Below, in pieces: positions 1-9,107 of a DNA stretch of 13,000 nucleotides. A program made the translations under genes and the position numbers. Source of the DNA: Owenia fusiformis (lineage: Eukaryota; Annelida; Polychaeta; Sabellida; Oweniidae); assembly GCA_903813345.2 (NCBI GenBank), contig CAIIXF020000433.1, positions 1-13,000 of the forward strand. Direction: 5' to 3'. How positions within the stretch are numbered: position 1 is the first letter of the stretch; every line of letters starts with the position of its first letter. The notes below the pieces were generated by a model. That model worked only from the letters and a program-made list of their open reading frames with translations, did no database searches and was not told where the DNA came from.

Positions 1-1787
1 GTGTCAAGTGTTATTATGTATTTGATTTTAATTTAGAGAATAATATTTTTGATAAAAAAATAAAATAAAATAAACAATGAAAATGATGGTTATTCGAGTG
101 AAAGCATGAATTCAATGTTTTAAATAACTTCGCGGGACACAGACATTGACGTATAGTGCTGCAGGAATTATATCATATTAACAGGAATATTCGTGATCAT
201 ATGATCATTCGAAAGCTTACTCACTACCTCATCGGGTTTTACTCACGGTATAATCGGAATACTCAGGCGGTAGCATCAGGTCCTATTGAATCGTACTCGT
301 GGTATAATCGGGTCTTTAATTTTCAACTGTCACCGGTGATTTCAATGATATGCAACGTATGGCAGTGAAACAAATGTTATATATTTTCACCTATTGTATC
401 TTTGAATCAAATGGACTAAATACAGCCATGGTTCTTACTTATTTAAGATGTAAAACATCATTCTAATATTTAAAAGTTGAATTTAGCGATTTGATAGTAA
501 ATATTGCATTAAGTACTCATTATTCTCCAAACATGAGTGCCTGGAACAACAATTATATCGGTTCCAGACAATTCTGTGTTTTATCTATTTCTCATATTGA
601 GAAATTCAATATAAAACAGGAGTTTATTAACTTATCCCCTACATTTTCAGACATCTTCGGGTCTTTGCTCAGCGGTAGGGTTAAAAGCAGATATTGTCTG
701 AGTATAAGCTTAATGAAGTCTGTATTAATTTATTTTACCAAAATCAGGCGTTGCAAAATTAAAATTCACTTTAGTTTAATTTAAATACGTGACATTGTTA
801 TCATCTGATCTCATTTATCATATCTTATGCACAGCTGGTTATCCTTCTTATAAAAATCAATTCTACTAAATGACATTTTGACAATCATATCGAATCAGTC
901 TTGAACAAACACTCAAAGGTTCAACGTTTTATAGTGGCGCCTTTGACATGGGTTGTCAATGACAATGACATGGGATGGAGAGGGTCAAACTTTACGAAAG
1001 AATTTCTGTAAGTTCTGTTAACAATGTAATTGTAAAGTTGAAAGGACATGTTTTGTAGAAAATAATTCAAATTAATGCAGACGAATACCAAAAACTGTTT
1101 GCTCCCTAAGAACAAGCGGATATGAACTTTAAGAAGGGATGAAACAGTTTGAGAGAGAAAAACATGCTGTAGAAATGTTTATGGTGTGAGTACCGTAATC
1201 CAACATGAAATTCGAAAATTATGAACACTACTTTGCACATATGGCGTTCGTGACCAACTATAAAACGATTACACCCCCCCCCCATAGTTTTTTATATCAA
1301 AATGTACCTAGTCATATAGGGGTTCGAGTGATCTACATCAAATTATGGGGAGTCGGATTACTTTTTGAGATATCAGCGTCCATTGTATTGTTGGAACTAT
1401 TTTGACCTACATCGCTATTTTCGTAATATAAATGAAAGTTGAACTCCTCCTTTTTATTTTTATACCTAATATTGGCAAACTAGGTACCCTAGAAGTCAAC
1501 TATGGCGTTATTTAAAAAAAATCAAAGATCATTAAATGGACTATAGAAGGATCATACCTTTTAGCGGAGGGATATGGAACCTTACACCTAATGATAAGTT
1601 TTCGAAGGACAATGTGATAAAAAATGGCATTCTTGGAAAATACTTCCATTTGAGATATGATTTTTCTTTCAAACTCTTCATGGGTCCTTATTCAAGTTGT
1701 CTCTTCTTGTCAGTTTGTATGTTCTCTTGAAAACGACTTCTGATTTGTGTTCGGTTTCGTTCCATCCTTTCAATTCAAATGGTGTAT
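1..1787. other. unassigned AT-rich DNA, no gene seen
   Basis: No reading frame in this stretch resembles a protein I recognise; open frames are under 100 codons and look like chance. Small-scale structure visible here is an A-rich (AAAAT)n tract at about 52-74, a 17-base near-identical direct repeat (241-257 and 295-311), a short perfect palindrome TTGTCAATGACAA near 954-966, and a run of ten C at 1274-1283. None of these points to a function. Confidence 0.6.
241..311 (+). repeat. short direct repeat, 54-base period
   Basis: The words ACTCACGGTATAATCGG (241-257) and ACTCGTGGTATAATCGG (295-311) differ at two positions. The flanks show only weak further similarity, so this is either a decayed tandem duplication or coincidence. 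Confidence 0.4.
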
Positions 1788-1903
1788 CTTAGCCACTCCG
1801 GGTGATCGGAAAATGGGACGGAGGGGAGAAGGCAATTTTTTCAAGTTAATTCAACAAATCGGAAAGATTTATTTTTTAAAGAGAAAGTTGTCCATTGAAT
1901 TGA
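1788..1903 (+). repeat. copy 1 of an inverted pair of an unnamed ~110-bp repeat
   Basis: This segment aligns, with scattered substitutions and a few single-base gaps, to the reverse complement of 2129-2240. The best conserved blocks are TGATCG(G/A)AAAATGGGAC (from 1803), TCAACAAA (1851-1858) and TTTATTTTT (from 1868). An open frame of 77 codons (1747-1980) runs through it, but the opposite copy does not keep the frame, so I treat it as non-coding. The most likely reading is two insertions of one old interspersed repeat in opposite orientation. The alternative is the arms of one decayed inverted-repeat element of about 450 bp. I do not recognise the family. Confidence 0.65.
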
Positions 1904-2128
1904 ACTCATTCGCTTCTAAGATATGCGATATATTAAGAAATTGCAACGCAACCAACATGCAGAATGTCGATGTTACATAAGTTCTTGCATTCTAAAATGA
2001 ACTAATAGTATTAATTATGATATAATAGCGTCACCTTACAAGTATCTATTACAGGTCGTGTGGACCATTGTTACTTGATTTGTAGAAGAGCTAACATATT
2101 TTGCCATGCAGTGCGCCTATTAATTTAA

Positions 2129-2240
2129 CAATTTAATGATAACGTTTATATTTAAAAATAAAACGTCCAGGTTTGTTGATTTATCTTACAGACATCGCCT
2201 TTATCTCCTGTCCCATTTTTCGATCAGCGGGTGTGTAAGT
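2129..2240 (-). repeat. copy 2 of the inverted ~110-bp repeat
   Basis: Reverse complement partner of 1788-1903, with about 225 bp between the arms. Read on the minus strand it begins with CTTACACACCCGCTGATCG and ends near AAATTG. Similarity fades on both sides, and I see no obvious target-site duplication at the outer ends. Confidence 0.65.
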
Positions 2241-2246
2241 AGACAG

Positions 2247-2280
2247 GTATTCTAGTGATGATTTATAAGATCTAGAATAC
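2247..2280. repeat. short perfect hairpin
   Basis: GTATTCTAG (2247-2255) and CTAGAATAC (2272-2280) are perfect 9-base inverted arms around a 16-base loop, just outside copy 2 of the inverted repeat. It could be part of that repeat's end; copy 1 has no equivalent. Confidence 0.5.
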
Positions 2281-2589
2281 TTCAAAATAGATAAATGTTG
2301 AGAATTGAGATATTCAAGTTTCAATAACTGTCATGTTTTTATACCTTATCATTAACTAATATATTTAATCAAATGGATTTTGTCCCCTCTTAATAAATTG
2401 ATTGTGTTTTTAAAGGAAGAATCAGACCAAGCTAGTGACCTGAGTAGGCTTTACAGAGAATGTTTCAATTTTAAAAATATTGGACTTCTTCATTTTTATG
2501 TCTTTTAAAATTCCTCATACTCAATTTCAGGAAAACTAAAGATTTCTAACAGTCGTGTATAATTTTTCTTTGAACCCCACTAAATTAGC

Positions 2590-2660
2590 AGCACAATAGT
2601 TCTTTTTCCAAAACTGGCTTCAAGTTGGAGCCAGTTTTCGAATCTGAGCTCGCTACAGAG
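2590..2660 (+). repeat. solitary copy of the 8.4-9.4 kb palindrome
   Basis: At 2610-2638, 14-base arms pair around a central G with one mismatch (core GGCTTCAAGTTGGAGCC). The same palindrome occurs in the repeat units at 8783-8801 and 9162-9188. Flanking words also recur: GCACA upstream and a decayed match to the AATCGA..GCGC stretch downstream, when compared with the minus strand of the later units. This suggests a fragment of the same repeat family, about 6 kb from the main cluster. Confidence 0.55.
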
Positions 2661-5360
2661 TCAAGACGCCATTTCGTTTAAAAATGTGAAATTATATGTC
2701 ACAGCAAAATAAGAACATATGCAACAATGTTGTCCCAATTGTTAATATAAATATTAAAAGTGTATCTCATAAGCACTAATCCACAGTAAAAATATTACGT
2801 CCACAGATCTCTTTATTTCCTTAAATCTCTCTTAAGACGACTAAAATGCTCAAAACTAGGATGTGTCACCTGGACCATAAGGGGATGTAAATGTTTGTAC
2901 CAACACCGCGCCTTTTCACAAATTTATTTTGTATGTCCATGTCATTTGAGAAAATGTTTTTACAAACGAAGAGGCATTTTCAAGTGAATTCAGATTTTCA
3001 AGTATACGATATACTCTCTTGAGTAAATGTGCCCTCTTAACGCGTCCTCGTTGACACGAATTTTGAACGTGATAGTTATCAGCATGTATGTTCACAAAAT
3101 ATGGATGTCTAATATCCAATACAACATCAACTATAATGGCACAATTGAGCACAGGCTGGTTTGTTTTATAATGCTAGTTGTGTAAATCTGGGAGTCGATA
3201 TAGAATATACCACCCCAAAATGCCGAGTGAGCGGTCATCGTCGTGACGGCGATTTGAGTATCTTATGATTATAAATGCTACACATAAGTGTGTGTAAAAT
3301 ATGTTTGAATTGCGCACAATGTTTTATCACAGTCCAATAAAAATATCCTGAAATAAGCGGATTATTAGCAATTTCAGAAAATGCAAGGTATCAGTCCAGT
3401 GTAAAACGTGTCCAGCGTGAAACGTTTTCAAAGATGTTTATTAAAACTCCCACGATGCATTTAATTATATTATACTACGCTATAAGACTACCGATAGAGC
3501 CAGTATACCTGTTTATAATGTTTATTATATTTTATTTTCATTCTTTGTTAATATAAGATGTTCATGTGCACGTCATTGAGGGATGTTTTTGACGGCCATT
3601 TTGAATTTTCGCAAGGTTTTGCATTCAAAAGTAATATATATATCAATAAATCACGGTTTATTTTCTACAATATGAACATAAATAAAGAATATCAATGTTT
3701 TAATTTCCTAAAAAAATTCTGAACAAAAAATTAAAAAATCAAAATGGCAACCAGTCTGTCAATTCATCTTGCGACTCATTTTGTGAGAATATCACATTAA
3801 TTTTCAAGCTTCTCACAAAAAGCAATGAATACATCACATCTGATATTTGTTTCATCAGTCTTTGACATAAGATATCTCAACTAATATAACCAAACGATAA
3901 CCAAGCATTTTCCATAGGTACCTATTTATGTTACATAGACGTATTTTAATATATTCCCCCTTGTCATCCTTCAACATTAGACAATGGCCAGTTCTCACTT
4001 ATTCGTAGTCTAGCTACAAGTCCTTGTGACCCCCACTACAACATAAGTTGTGGAAAAAATGTGTTAAATCATGTAGAGAGGGGGGTGGTAATATGCTTGT
4101 ATATGACCAAATCAATTTTCAAGCTCCTTCTCTATCCAATATATGAAAGGCGATAGACAGTGTACTCACTTATTCCAAAAGTTTCCCAATAACATTATTT
4201 TAATTATTTTAATTTTAATTAAGAAGGAACTATATAGTAGTAACTGTAAGTATACACAGACAGGTTAGCTAACTACAGATGTTCCTGGATCGTAAAAGAA
4301 AAACATCCATGCGCGGAATCAAAAGAACAGAGAAAATATTTGTCAGTCGTGTAACAAAAACTATTACGACGGTATAGATCAATTCTTTCTACTGGATTAA
4401 GTGACAAAAATACAATCTGTGGTATCATGAATCCATAGAATTTTCAGGCAAATATGGACAACTCATCAGTGCTAAGACTGATATGATTTGTTTAAAGTTC
4501 TAAAACTACACGTATATGACTGGCTCGTATGGCCGTCCCACTGCTGAGTTATGTTATAGACTACTATAAACGATATGATGTTTTGTTTTAAAAACGAGAT
4601 TCAAAATCAGTTCATATATCCCCATAAGTCAAATTTAGTATTTATTTATTTATAAGTCAATGTAGTATTTAGTATCTTTATTTTGTGGTAAACATATTAA
4701 ACCAGAGCATATTAATGAGCCCGAGCCAAAAAGGGCCAATTTCCTCGTCGTTAGCTCTTCATAATTGTTCGCAATAAACACTTCATCGCTGCATGCATAT
4801 GTGACCGTTGATACAAATGATAATTTGATTTTGTAAGGTTCGTGTTTAAACAGGTATATTCTTTCATATTTTGCTTTTGTACGAGAAATGCGTAATACAA
4901 AAAACAAAAAGCAACTTATTTTTTGTTAACTTCTTGTCAAAGAACGAATGGCTATAGACACCCCTGGGGTCACTTAACATTTTTTGAAAAATGCAATGTC
5001 GTTAATATCCTTGATATGCAGGATCAAATTGTAGATAAATATGTATATTTTCAAAAAATAACAATTAAAAGCATTCAAGATTACTGATATAAGTATATTT
5101 TGGTCTATTTGGGAGGTATGTATCACTTCCTGTGAAAATGTGAATTTTTTATCAGTCTCAGAAAATGTCTCCAGAATGTATAAACCCAACTTGGCAGATG
5201 TCCCATTGTTTGATTGTGTCGCTCTATACACTCATTGGATTAATATTTTGTACATATAAATAGTCATATTTCAATAGTCATTGAGTAGGGATTAGTTATG
5301 TTTGCAATTGTGTTGACCTACTTCTTTTTAGATAGAGGAAGGTCATGATAAACTCTTGCT
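2661..5360. other. unassigned AT-rich DNA, no gene seen
   Basis: This 2.7-kb stretch has no recognisable coding region. Two minus-strand frames of 78 codons (2916-3152) and 85 codons (4650-4907) give no family motif that I can name. Minor structures are a hairpin with arms TTTTGTGAGAA / TTCTCACAAAA (3779-3820), a small hairpin around 4034-4054, AT-simple stretches near 4195-4220, and a short direct repeat of ATAAGTCAA plus TAGTATTTA near 4624-4672. Confidence 0.55.
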
Positions 5361-5365
5361 TTGTT

Positions 5366-5467
5366 CATATAACGTTTGGTTCTTACCTAGAAAGTTATAT
5401 GTATTGAGGGGATAGTGTACTTCTAAGCTACTTCTTGAGATATATAAAAATCTAGGTAAGGACCAAG
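5366..5467. repeat. nested short inverted repeats
   Basis: Arms at 5375-5391 and 5451-5467 match at 15 of 17 positions (right arm TCTAGGTAAGGACCAAG) across a 59-base spacer. The left arm itself sits inside a second hairpin, CATATAAC (5366-5373) and GTTATATG (5394-5401). The two foldings are mutually exclusive. This may be the remains of a small inverted-repeat element; no target duplication is evident. Confidence 0.5.
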
Positions 5468-5889
5468 CTTTGTGCAAAAATGGAACTTTTCTGCAATTTT
5501 CAGCATGAAATAAAATGATGTCAGCCATTTTGAAAATCCTTAGAATGATTGTGACAGTTGTGTTTTATATATTTGAGTCTATTTTCTTTATTCATATGAT
5601 CTTTTCATAAACTAATATGCATGCTTGCACTGGAGCATGACCTCTTGAGAAGCATATATCTTTACAATGGCTCTAAGCAACATAATAACATGCAATTCCT
5701 TTCAGTACATTCATATGAGATGATAGTTGTACAATCATTTTATCTTGATGTTTTGTGTATGAATTCTTTTTTTATATTATCACAGTTCACTGGCTGATCA
5801 TACCAATGTTCATATTTAGAAATCCAGTTCAAGTTTATTGTACAGAAGAAATATATTGTAAGTCACAATCAGTGGGTGGTAAAATAATA
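5468..5889. other. unassigned AT-rich DNA
   Basis: I see no coding region, RNA gene or repeat here that I can support. It is the left flank of the mariner fold-back and shows no similarity to the right flank beyond AT-richness. Confidence 0.5.
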
Positions 5890-6081
5890 TATAGGGTCTC
5901 AAAAAATGTACCCAAAAGTATATCAACACCATAGACAAACCAATCAATATTTTCAGACATTTTTTGCATGGTCTTGTAGATAAAAGATGAAAGTTTTTGC
6001 CCCTATACACAGTTTTTAATTCAGTTTTGCCTTTTTGATACTTTAACCTGTTACCTTTTTCACCACATATTCAATGTAACC

Positions 6082-6282
6082 TCATATTTCGATGACAGTC
6101 TGCATCCTTACTACTACATTGTTCATCACATTTGATATTTCTGGTAAAATGTTTTGATTTCTGTTTGGATGCGGGTCTTAAGTTGTTCTAGATCTCTTAG
6201 CTTGGGTTTAGCATAAAATGGTCCTTCAAATAGCCTCAGAGAAAAAAGTATGGGCCGTCAAATATGGTGAATAGGGAGGCCC
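6082..6282 (-). pseudogene. mariner-like transposase C-terminal fragment (left arm)
   Basis: Read on the minus strand from 6282, the frame gives PPYSPYLT, then FF, then (after a 1-2 base disruption) GYLKD, then, past another frame change, LRDLEQLKTRIQTEI and PEISNVMNNVVVRMQTVIEI before a TGA (6082-6084). This is the layout at the C-terminus of mariner-family transposases: the PPxSPDLxxxDFFLWGYLK segment carrying the last catalytic Asp, then IxxEIxxIPPExLxxVMxNxxxRxxxCI. Here the Asp of SPD reads as Tyr and the frame is broken at least twice, so it cannot be active. It preserves more of the upstream catalytic segment than the right arm. Confidence 0.75.
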
Positions 6283-6484
6283 TCACAATGTCTTATAGCC
6301 CCCTTATACAGAGAGGTCAGAGGTTCAAGAAACTGCATTGGCTGGGATTCTAGTGTAGCTTTTGTTGTGTGTATCATTTGAGACCACTGTGTTTTCATTT
6401 GGATATCATTTGGTCTCCAGGCTAGCCTATCTAACTCTGGAAGGTAACTCCTAAATCATATGCCGATAATTGACCTGATTATCT

Positions 6485-6709
6485 GTGTTTGTTCTGCCAT
6501 CGTCATCCTCAAACATCTTCCTCTGTGGCTATTTGAAGGAGTGTTTTAATGCTCATTCCAAGCAAAAAGACCTAGAACAACTTAAGGGCATCATTCAAAG
6601 AGAAATCCAAAACATTCCACCAGAATTATTATCAAATGTGATGAACAATGTAGCAGTAAGGATACAGGCTGTCATCGAAATATGAGGTAACATCGATTAT
6701 GTGGTGTAA
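6485..6709 (+). pseudogene. mariner-like transposase C-terminal fragment (right arm)
   Basis: The plus-strand frame reads FLCGYLKECFNAHSK, then LEQLKGIIQREIQNIPPELL and SNVMNNVAVRIQAVIEI, ending at TGA (6683-6685). This matches the mariner family's C-terminal helix region (LWGYLK...IxxEIxxIPPExLxxVMxN). After the TGA the frame continues GNIDYVV to a TAA at 6707-6709, matching the usual GGHIEHV-like tail, so the TGA is a premature stop. The upstream catalytic domain is missing: before about 6490 the sequence is unrelated. The frame is cleaner here than in the left arm. The fragment covers only ~70 of the family's usual ~340 residues. Confidence 0.8.
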
Positions 6710-6879
6710 AAGGTAAAGGGTTAAAGCATCAAAAAGACAAGACTGAAATAAAAATAGTGTATTGAGGAGAAAACTTTCATGTTTGCTCTACATGACCGTG
6801 GAAAAAATGTCTGAAAATATTGATTGGTTTATCTGTGCTCTTGATATACTTTTGGGTACATTTTTTGAGACACCCTGTA

Positions 6880-7370
6880 TATAATAAAATGCCCAAAGCA
6901 AAGGGAATTGCATGAGTGAACTGCAATCTCCCAGTACCCCCTGTATGGAGACAAGAGGGTTACATCTAAATCATAGTAGACTCTCTTGAGATCAAGCCAA
7001 CCAATTTAAACGATGCACAGATGACTATCTTCAAGTAGATGGGAAATATACCATCATTGTTAAAAAAGAGTATGGCCTAATTTGTGTAGAAGTCCAGTAA
7101 TCGGTTTCTGTCCTCTAAATCTCATTATACATGGGTGGCATATAACCCAGATCCAGATGTATGTAATAGTATTGATGCAATCACTGGATGGTGTTGTACA
7201 TGCCTTGTTGGGAGTAGGGTTGTAGGCACAAGGGGTACAAAAGCAAAAAGAAATGCACGAAGTTTGACATTTTAAAATCAAAAGATGTGCATGAAATGTT
7301 GTCATCTGAAAAAGATGATGATAGCTCAGAGAATCTTTATTATAATGAACAAACACACGAATGTGCTCAT
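6880..7370. other. unassigned DNA overlapped by the 3' part of a minus-strand open frame
   Basis: Most of this stretch is covered by the downstream part of a 146-codon minus-strand frame (7060-7500), the longest in the window. This portion is Cys-rich near CQTSCISFCFCTPC but matches no domain I can name. I see no other element here. Confidence 0.4.
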
Positions 7371-7371
7371 C

Positions 7372-7790
7372 AGCAGTTATGTTGTTATGTGTTTTCAAAT
7401 GTTGCCTTTTGTGCTTCCTCACTGTGATCTGAAATAATAAACTCAGTATTTTACTGCCACAAACTGTATATGTGCAAATGATCTCAAGGAAGCAGATCAA
7501 TATATAATTGATTGATATGCATTTTTGACTTGTTAATTACTTCATGTGTTTTTAAATGTTGCCCCTTGTTCTTTCTTATTTTGATGTAAATTAAAAAAAA
7601 ACTCAATGTTCTTTTCTGACATAGTTTCGCAAACTTTTTTTGTAGACAATTGTTCTAAATGAAGTATAAAGAAGATCACTATTCAATATTTTGTTTGTAT
7701 TTTTGACTTGTTATATTTTATATGTTTTTGAATGTTGCCTTATATGCTTTGTCACTATTATGTAAGATAATAGCAACAGGATCAATTAAA
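7372..7790 (-). repeat. three decayed tandem units with a basic His-rich motif
   Basis: Three units start their conserved plus-strand word GTTGCC at 7401, 7558 and 7734 (spacings 157 and 176). Similarity spans ~80-110 bases for units 1 and 2 and less for unit 3. On the minus strand each can be read to give a related peptide: VRKHKRQHLKTH (unit 1), IRKNKGQHLKTH (unit 2) and VTKHIRQHSKTY (unit 3). Unit 1 lies within the 146-codon open frame, where CTYTVCG occurs upstream of the motif. Cys and His pairs of this sort hint at a decayed C2H2 zinc-finger array, but the spacing between the Cys and His pairs does not fit C-x2-C-x12-H-x3-H, so the identification is weak. A decayed tandem exon duplication or a non-coding tandem repeat are alternatives. 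Confidence 0.5.
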
Positions 7791-8401
7791 AAGTCTTAAA
7801 TGACTGAAAATAATGATTACATTAATATATAGAAACATTGACAATAATGATGTAAAAAAGTGATTTTTCCTTGAAAATGCCATTTTATATACGTTAATAT
7901 AATGACCTATATTTTGAAATATAAATGTCAGAATGACCTAATTTTTAGATCTGGTTATCAAACAAAGTCTGTTCTTTGATATCCTGCACAATTTTTTCTA
8001 AATATCTTGGGGGCTAATATAGGGTCTTCAAGACACTCGTCCTTTGGGTATTTAGTTAATTTGTCACTTTTCCTTAAGAACCACCATTCAATTCATCTTT
8101 AAAAACTGATACACAAGTTGAACTGAAGTCTGTGTCATTATTCAAAAGCATCATTTTGTTTTTCACATAGAAATTAGTATTAAATCAATGGTGTCTTCAC
8201 TTTCGCTAATGATTTTTCTCGTCGGCATGGCCAATAGCATTGGTTTAGATATTGCTTGGCAACGAAAAAAATCGAGGGAGTATACTAAAATCATTTCGTG
8301 GTTTAATTACATACTATATATATGACTCTTTTAATCAGGTTTTGGTAAAAATATTATTTTATCATTTTTTCACTTTACCTAATTCTGAATTTTTCATGTT
8401 T
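7791..8401. other. unassigned AT-rich DNA
   Basis: I see no gene or repeat that I can support. The word AATGACCTA recurs (near 7901 and 7932), and there are several A/T runs. Confidence 0.5.
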
Positions 8402-8724
8402 TTGCGTCTTCAGTGTACATTTAACACAAGTTATAAAGGGACAATTTAGCAACTGGGAATCACGGGATATAATCATCTCCCGATCATATAAATGTACATT
8501 ATGTATGTTATTCTCGTATAATTCGCATGAAAATTAGAAAAAGGGAAAAATACGTAGAATTTTAATCTATTTCAAGATTTTTGCAAGAAGTCGTTTTATG
8601 TCAAAACTATGAGTGTAAATTGCATTCTAAGCATGAATATCGATGAATTGATTGGATCACGTTCGTCAATTGAGAACAAATTATGCATTGTATTTCCGTT
8701 TAATAAAAACGCATCGTTCCCATG
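8402..8724 (+). repeat. unit A (inverted copy) of the palindrome-bearing repeat family
   Basis: Unit A runs in the opposite orientation to units B and C. Its landmark AGGGACAATTTAGCAACTG (8437-8455) is the reverse complement of CAGTTGCTAGATTGTCCCT at the start of unit B. Similarity continues outward through ATTTAACACAA (about 8419-8429) and inward through the shared words CATTCTAAGCAT, ATCGATGAAT and CCGTTTAATAAAAACGCA, ending near 8717. It lacks the palindrome found in B and C. Together A and B form a near full-length inverted repeat of ~280-bp arms. I do not recognise the family. Confidence 0.8.
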
Positions 8725-9107
8725 CAGTTGCTAGATTGTCCCTAATTGTGTTAAATGGAGCGCACTCGATTTGTTAACTGCATGGCTCCAACTTGGAGCC
8801 AGTTTTTAAAATTGTGCGGTGCGTTTTTATTAAACGGAAATATGATGCATTATATATTGTAAATTGATAAACGTGATCTTATTCATCGATATCTATGCTT
8901 AGAATGTAATTTACCTTCATCATTATGTTATGAAATAACCCTTTGCAAAATATCTAGAATTATGTTAAGATTTTATGTATTTTTCAGTTTTGTTCTCATT
9001 TTCATAAAAGTTGTACAAGATTAGGATGCATAATGCTCATCTTAATAAAAGTTGTACGAGAATAAGATGCACATCAAAATGATCGGGAGACAGTATTCCA
9101 TCAAATC
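8725..9107 (-). repeat. unit B (tandem copy 1) of the palindrome-bearing family
   Basis: Unit B starts at CAGTTGCTAGATTGTCCC and repeats as unit C with a 383-base period. Near its start is a 19-base perfect palindrome around GGCTCCAACTTGGAGCC (8783-8801). Further landmarks shared with C are GTGCGGTG, ATGATGCATTATATATTG, ATTCATCGATAT, GAATGTAATTTACCTTCAT and ATGATCGGGAGACAGTATTC. Unit B carries an internal ~40-base duplication (about 9002-9040 and 9043-9078, with TAAAAGTTGTAC twice) that C lacks. Confidence 0.85.

Larger units (their letters stand above)
5892..6877. mobile_element. fold-back composite of two mariner-like 3' halves
   Basis: The outer ends are matching terminal inverted repeats: on the right the minus-strand reading is CAGGGTGTCTCAAAAAATGT, and on the left TAGGGTCTCAAAAAATGT. 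Both are flanked by TA (5890-5891 and 6878-6879), the target used by Tc1/mariner elements. From each end inward run ~350-400 bp arms that are reverse complements of one another (about 5892-6240 and 6520-6877), roughly three-quarters or more identical with small indels. Each arm includes the C-terminal coding part of a mariner-type transposase followed by its 3' untranslated tail. The unpaired middle (about 6290-6480) is not recognised. The element has no functional transposase. It could be two independent 5'-truncated insertions or one fold-back element. Confidence 0.8.

Noticed and set aside
491-784. 97-codon plus-strand open frame
   Set aside because: Its translation has no motif or family resemblance that I recognise, and a frame of this length is expected by chance in a 13-kb window.
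1320-1340. GGTTCGAGTGATC resembling a tRNA B-box
   Set aside because: No matching A-box, anticodon stem or acceptor stem could be found around it, so it is not a tRNA or a tRNA-derived SINE head.
1747-1980. 77-codon plus-strand open frame containing ATPGDRKMGRRGEGN
   Set aside because: It overlaps copy 1 of the inverted repeat; the other copy does not preserve this frame, so the similarity is at DNA level only.
2916-3152. 78-codon minus-strand open frame rich in basic residues
   Set aside because: No domain, signal peptide or clear splice context could be supported. It may deserve a database search but I cannot call it a gene.
4650-4907. 85-codon minus-strand open frame with a VTYACSDE segment faintly like a sushi domain
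   Set aside because: Only one Cys-containing stretch resembles the domain; the other expected Cys, Trp and Gly positions are missing.
5314-5345. Inverted TGACCT / AGGTCA pair resembling a nuclear-receptor element
   Set aside because: The arms are imperfect and the spacing (20 bases between the six-base half-sites) is far larger than in known response elements.
5343-5528. 61-codon minus-strand open frame
   Set aside because: It runs across the nested inverted repeats and has no recognisable protein feature.
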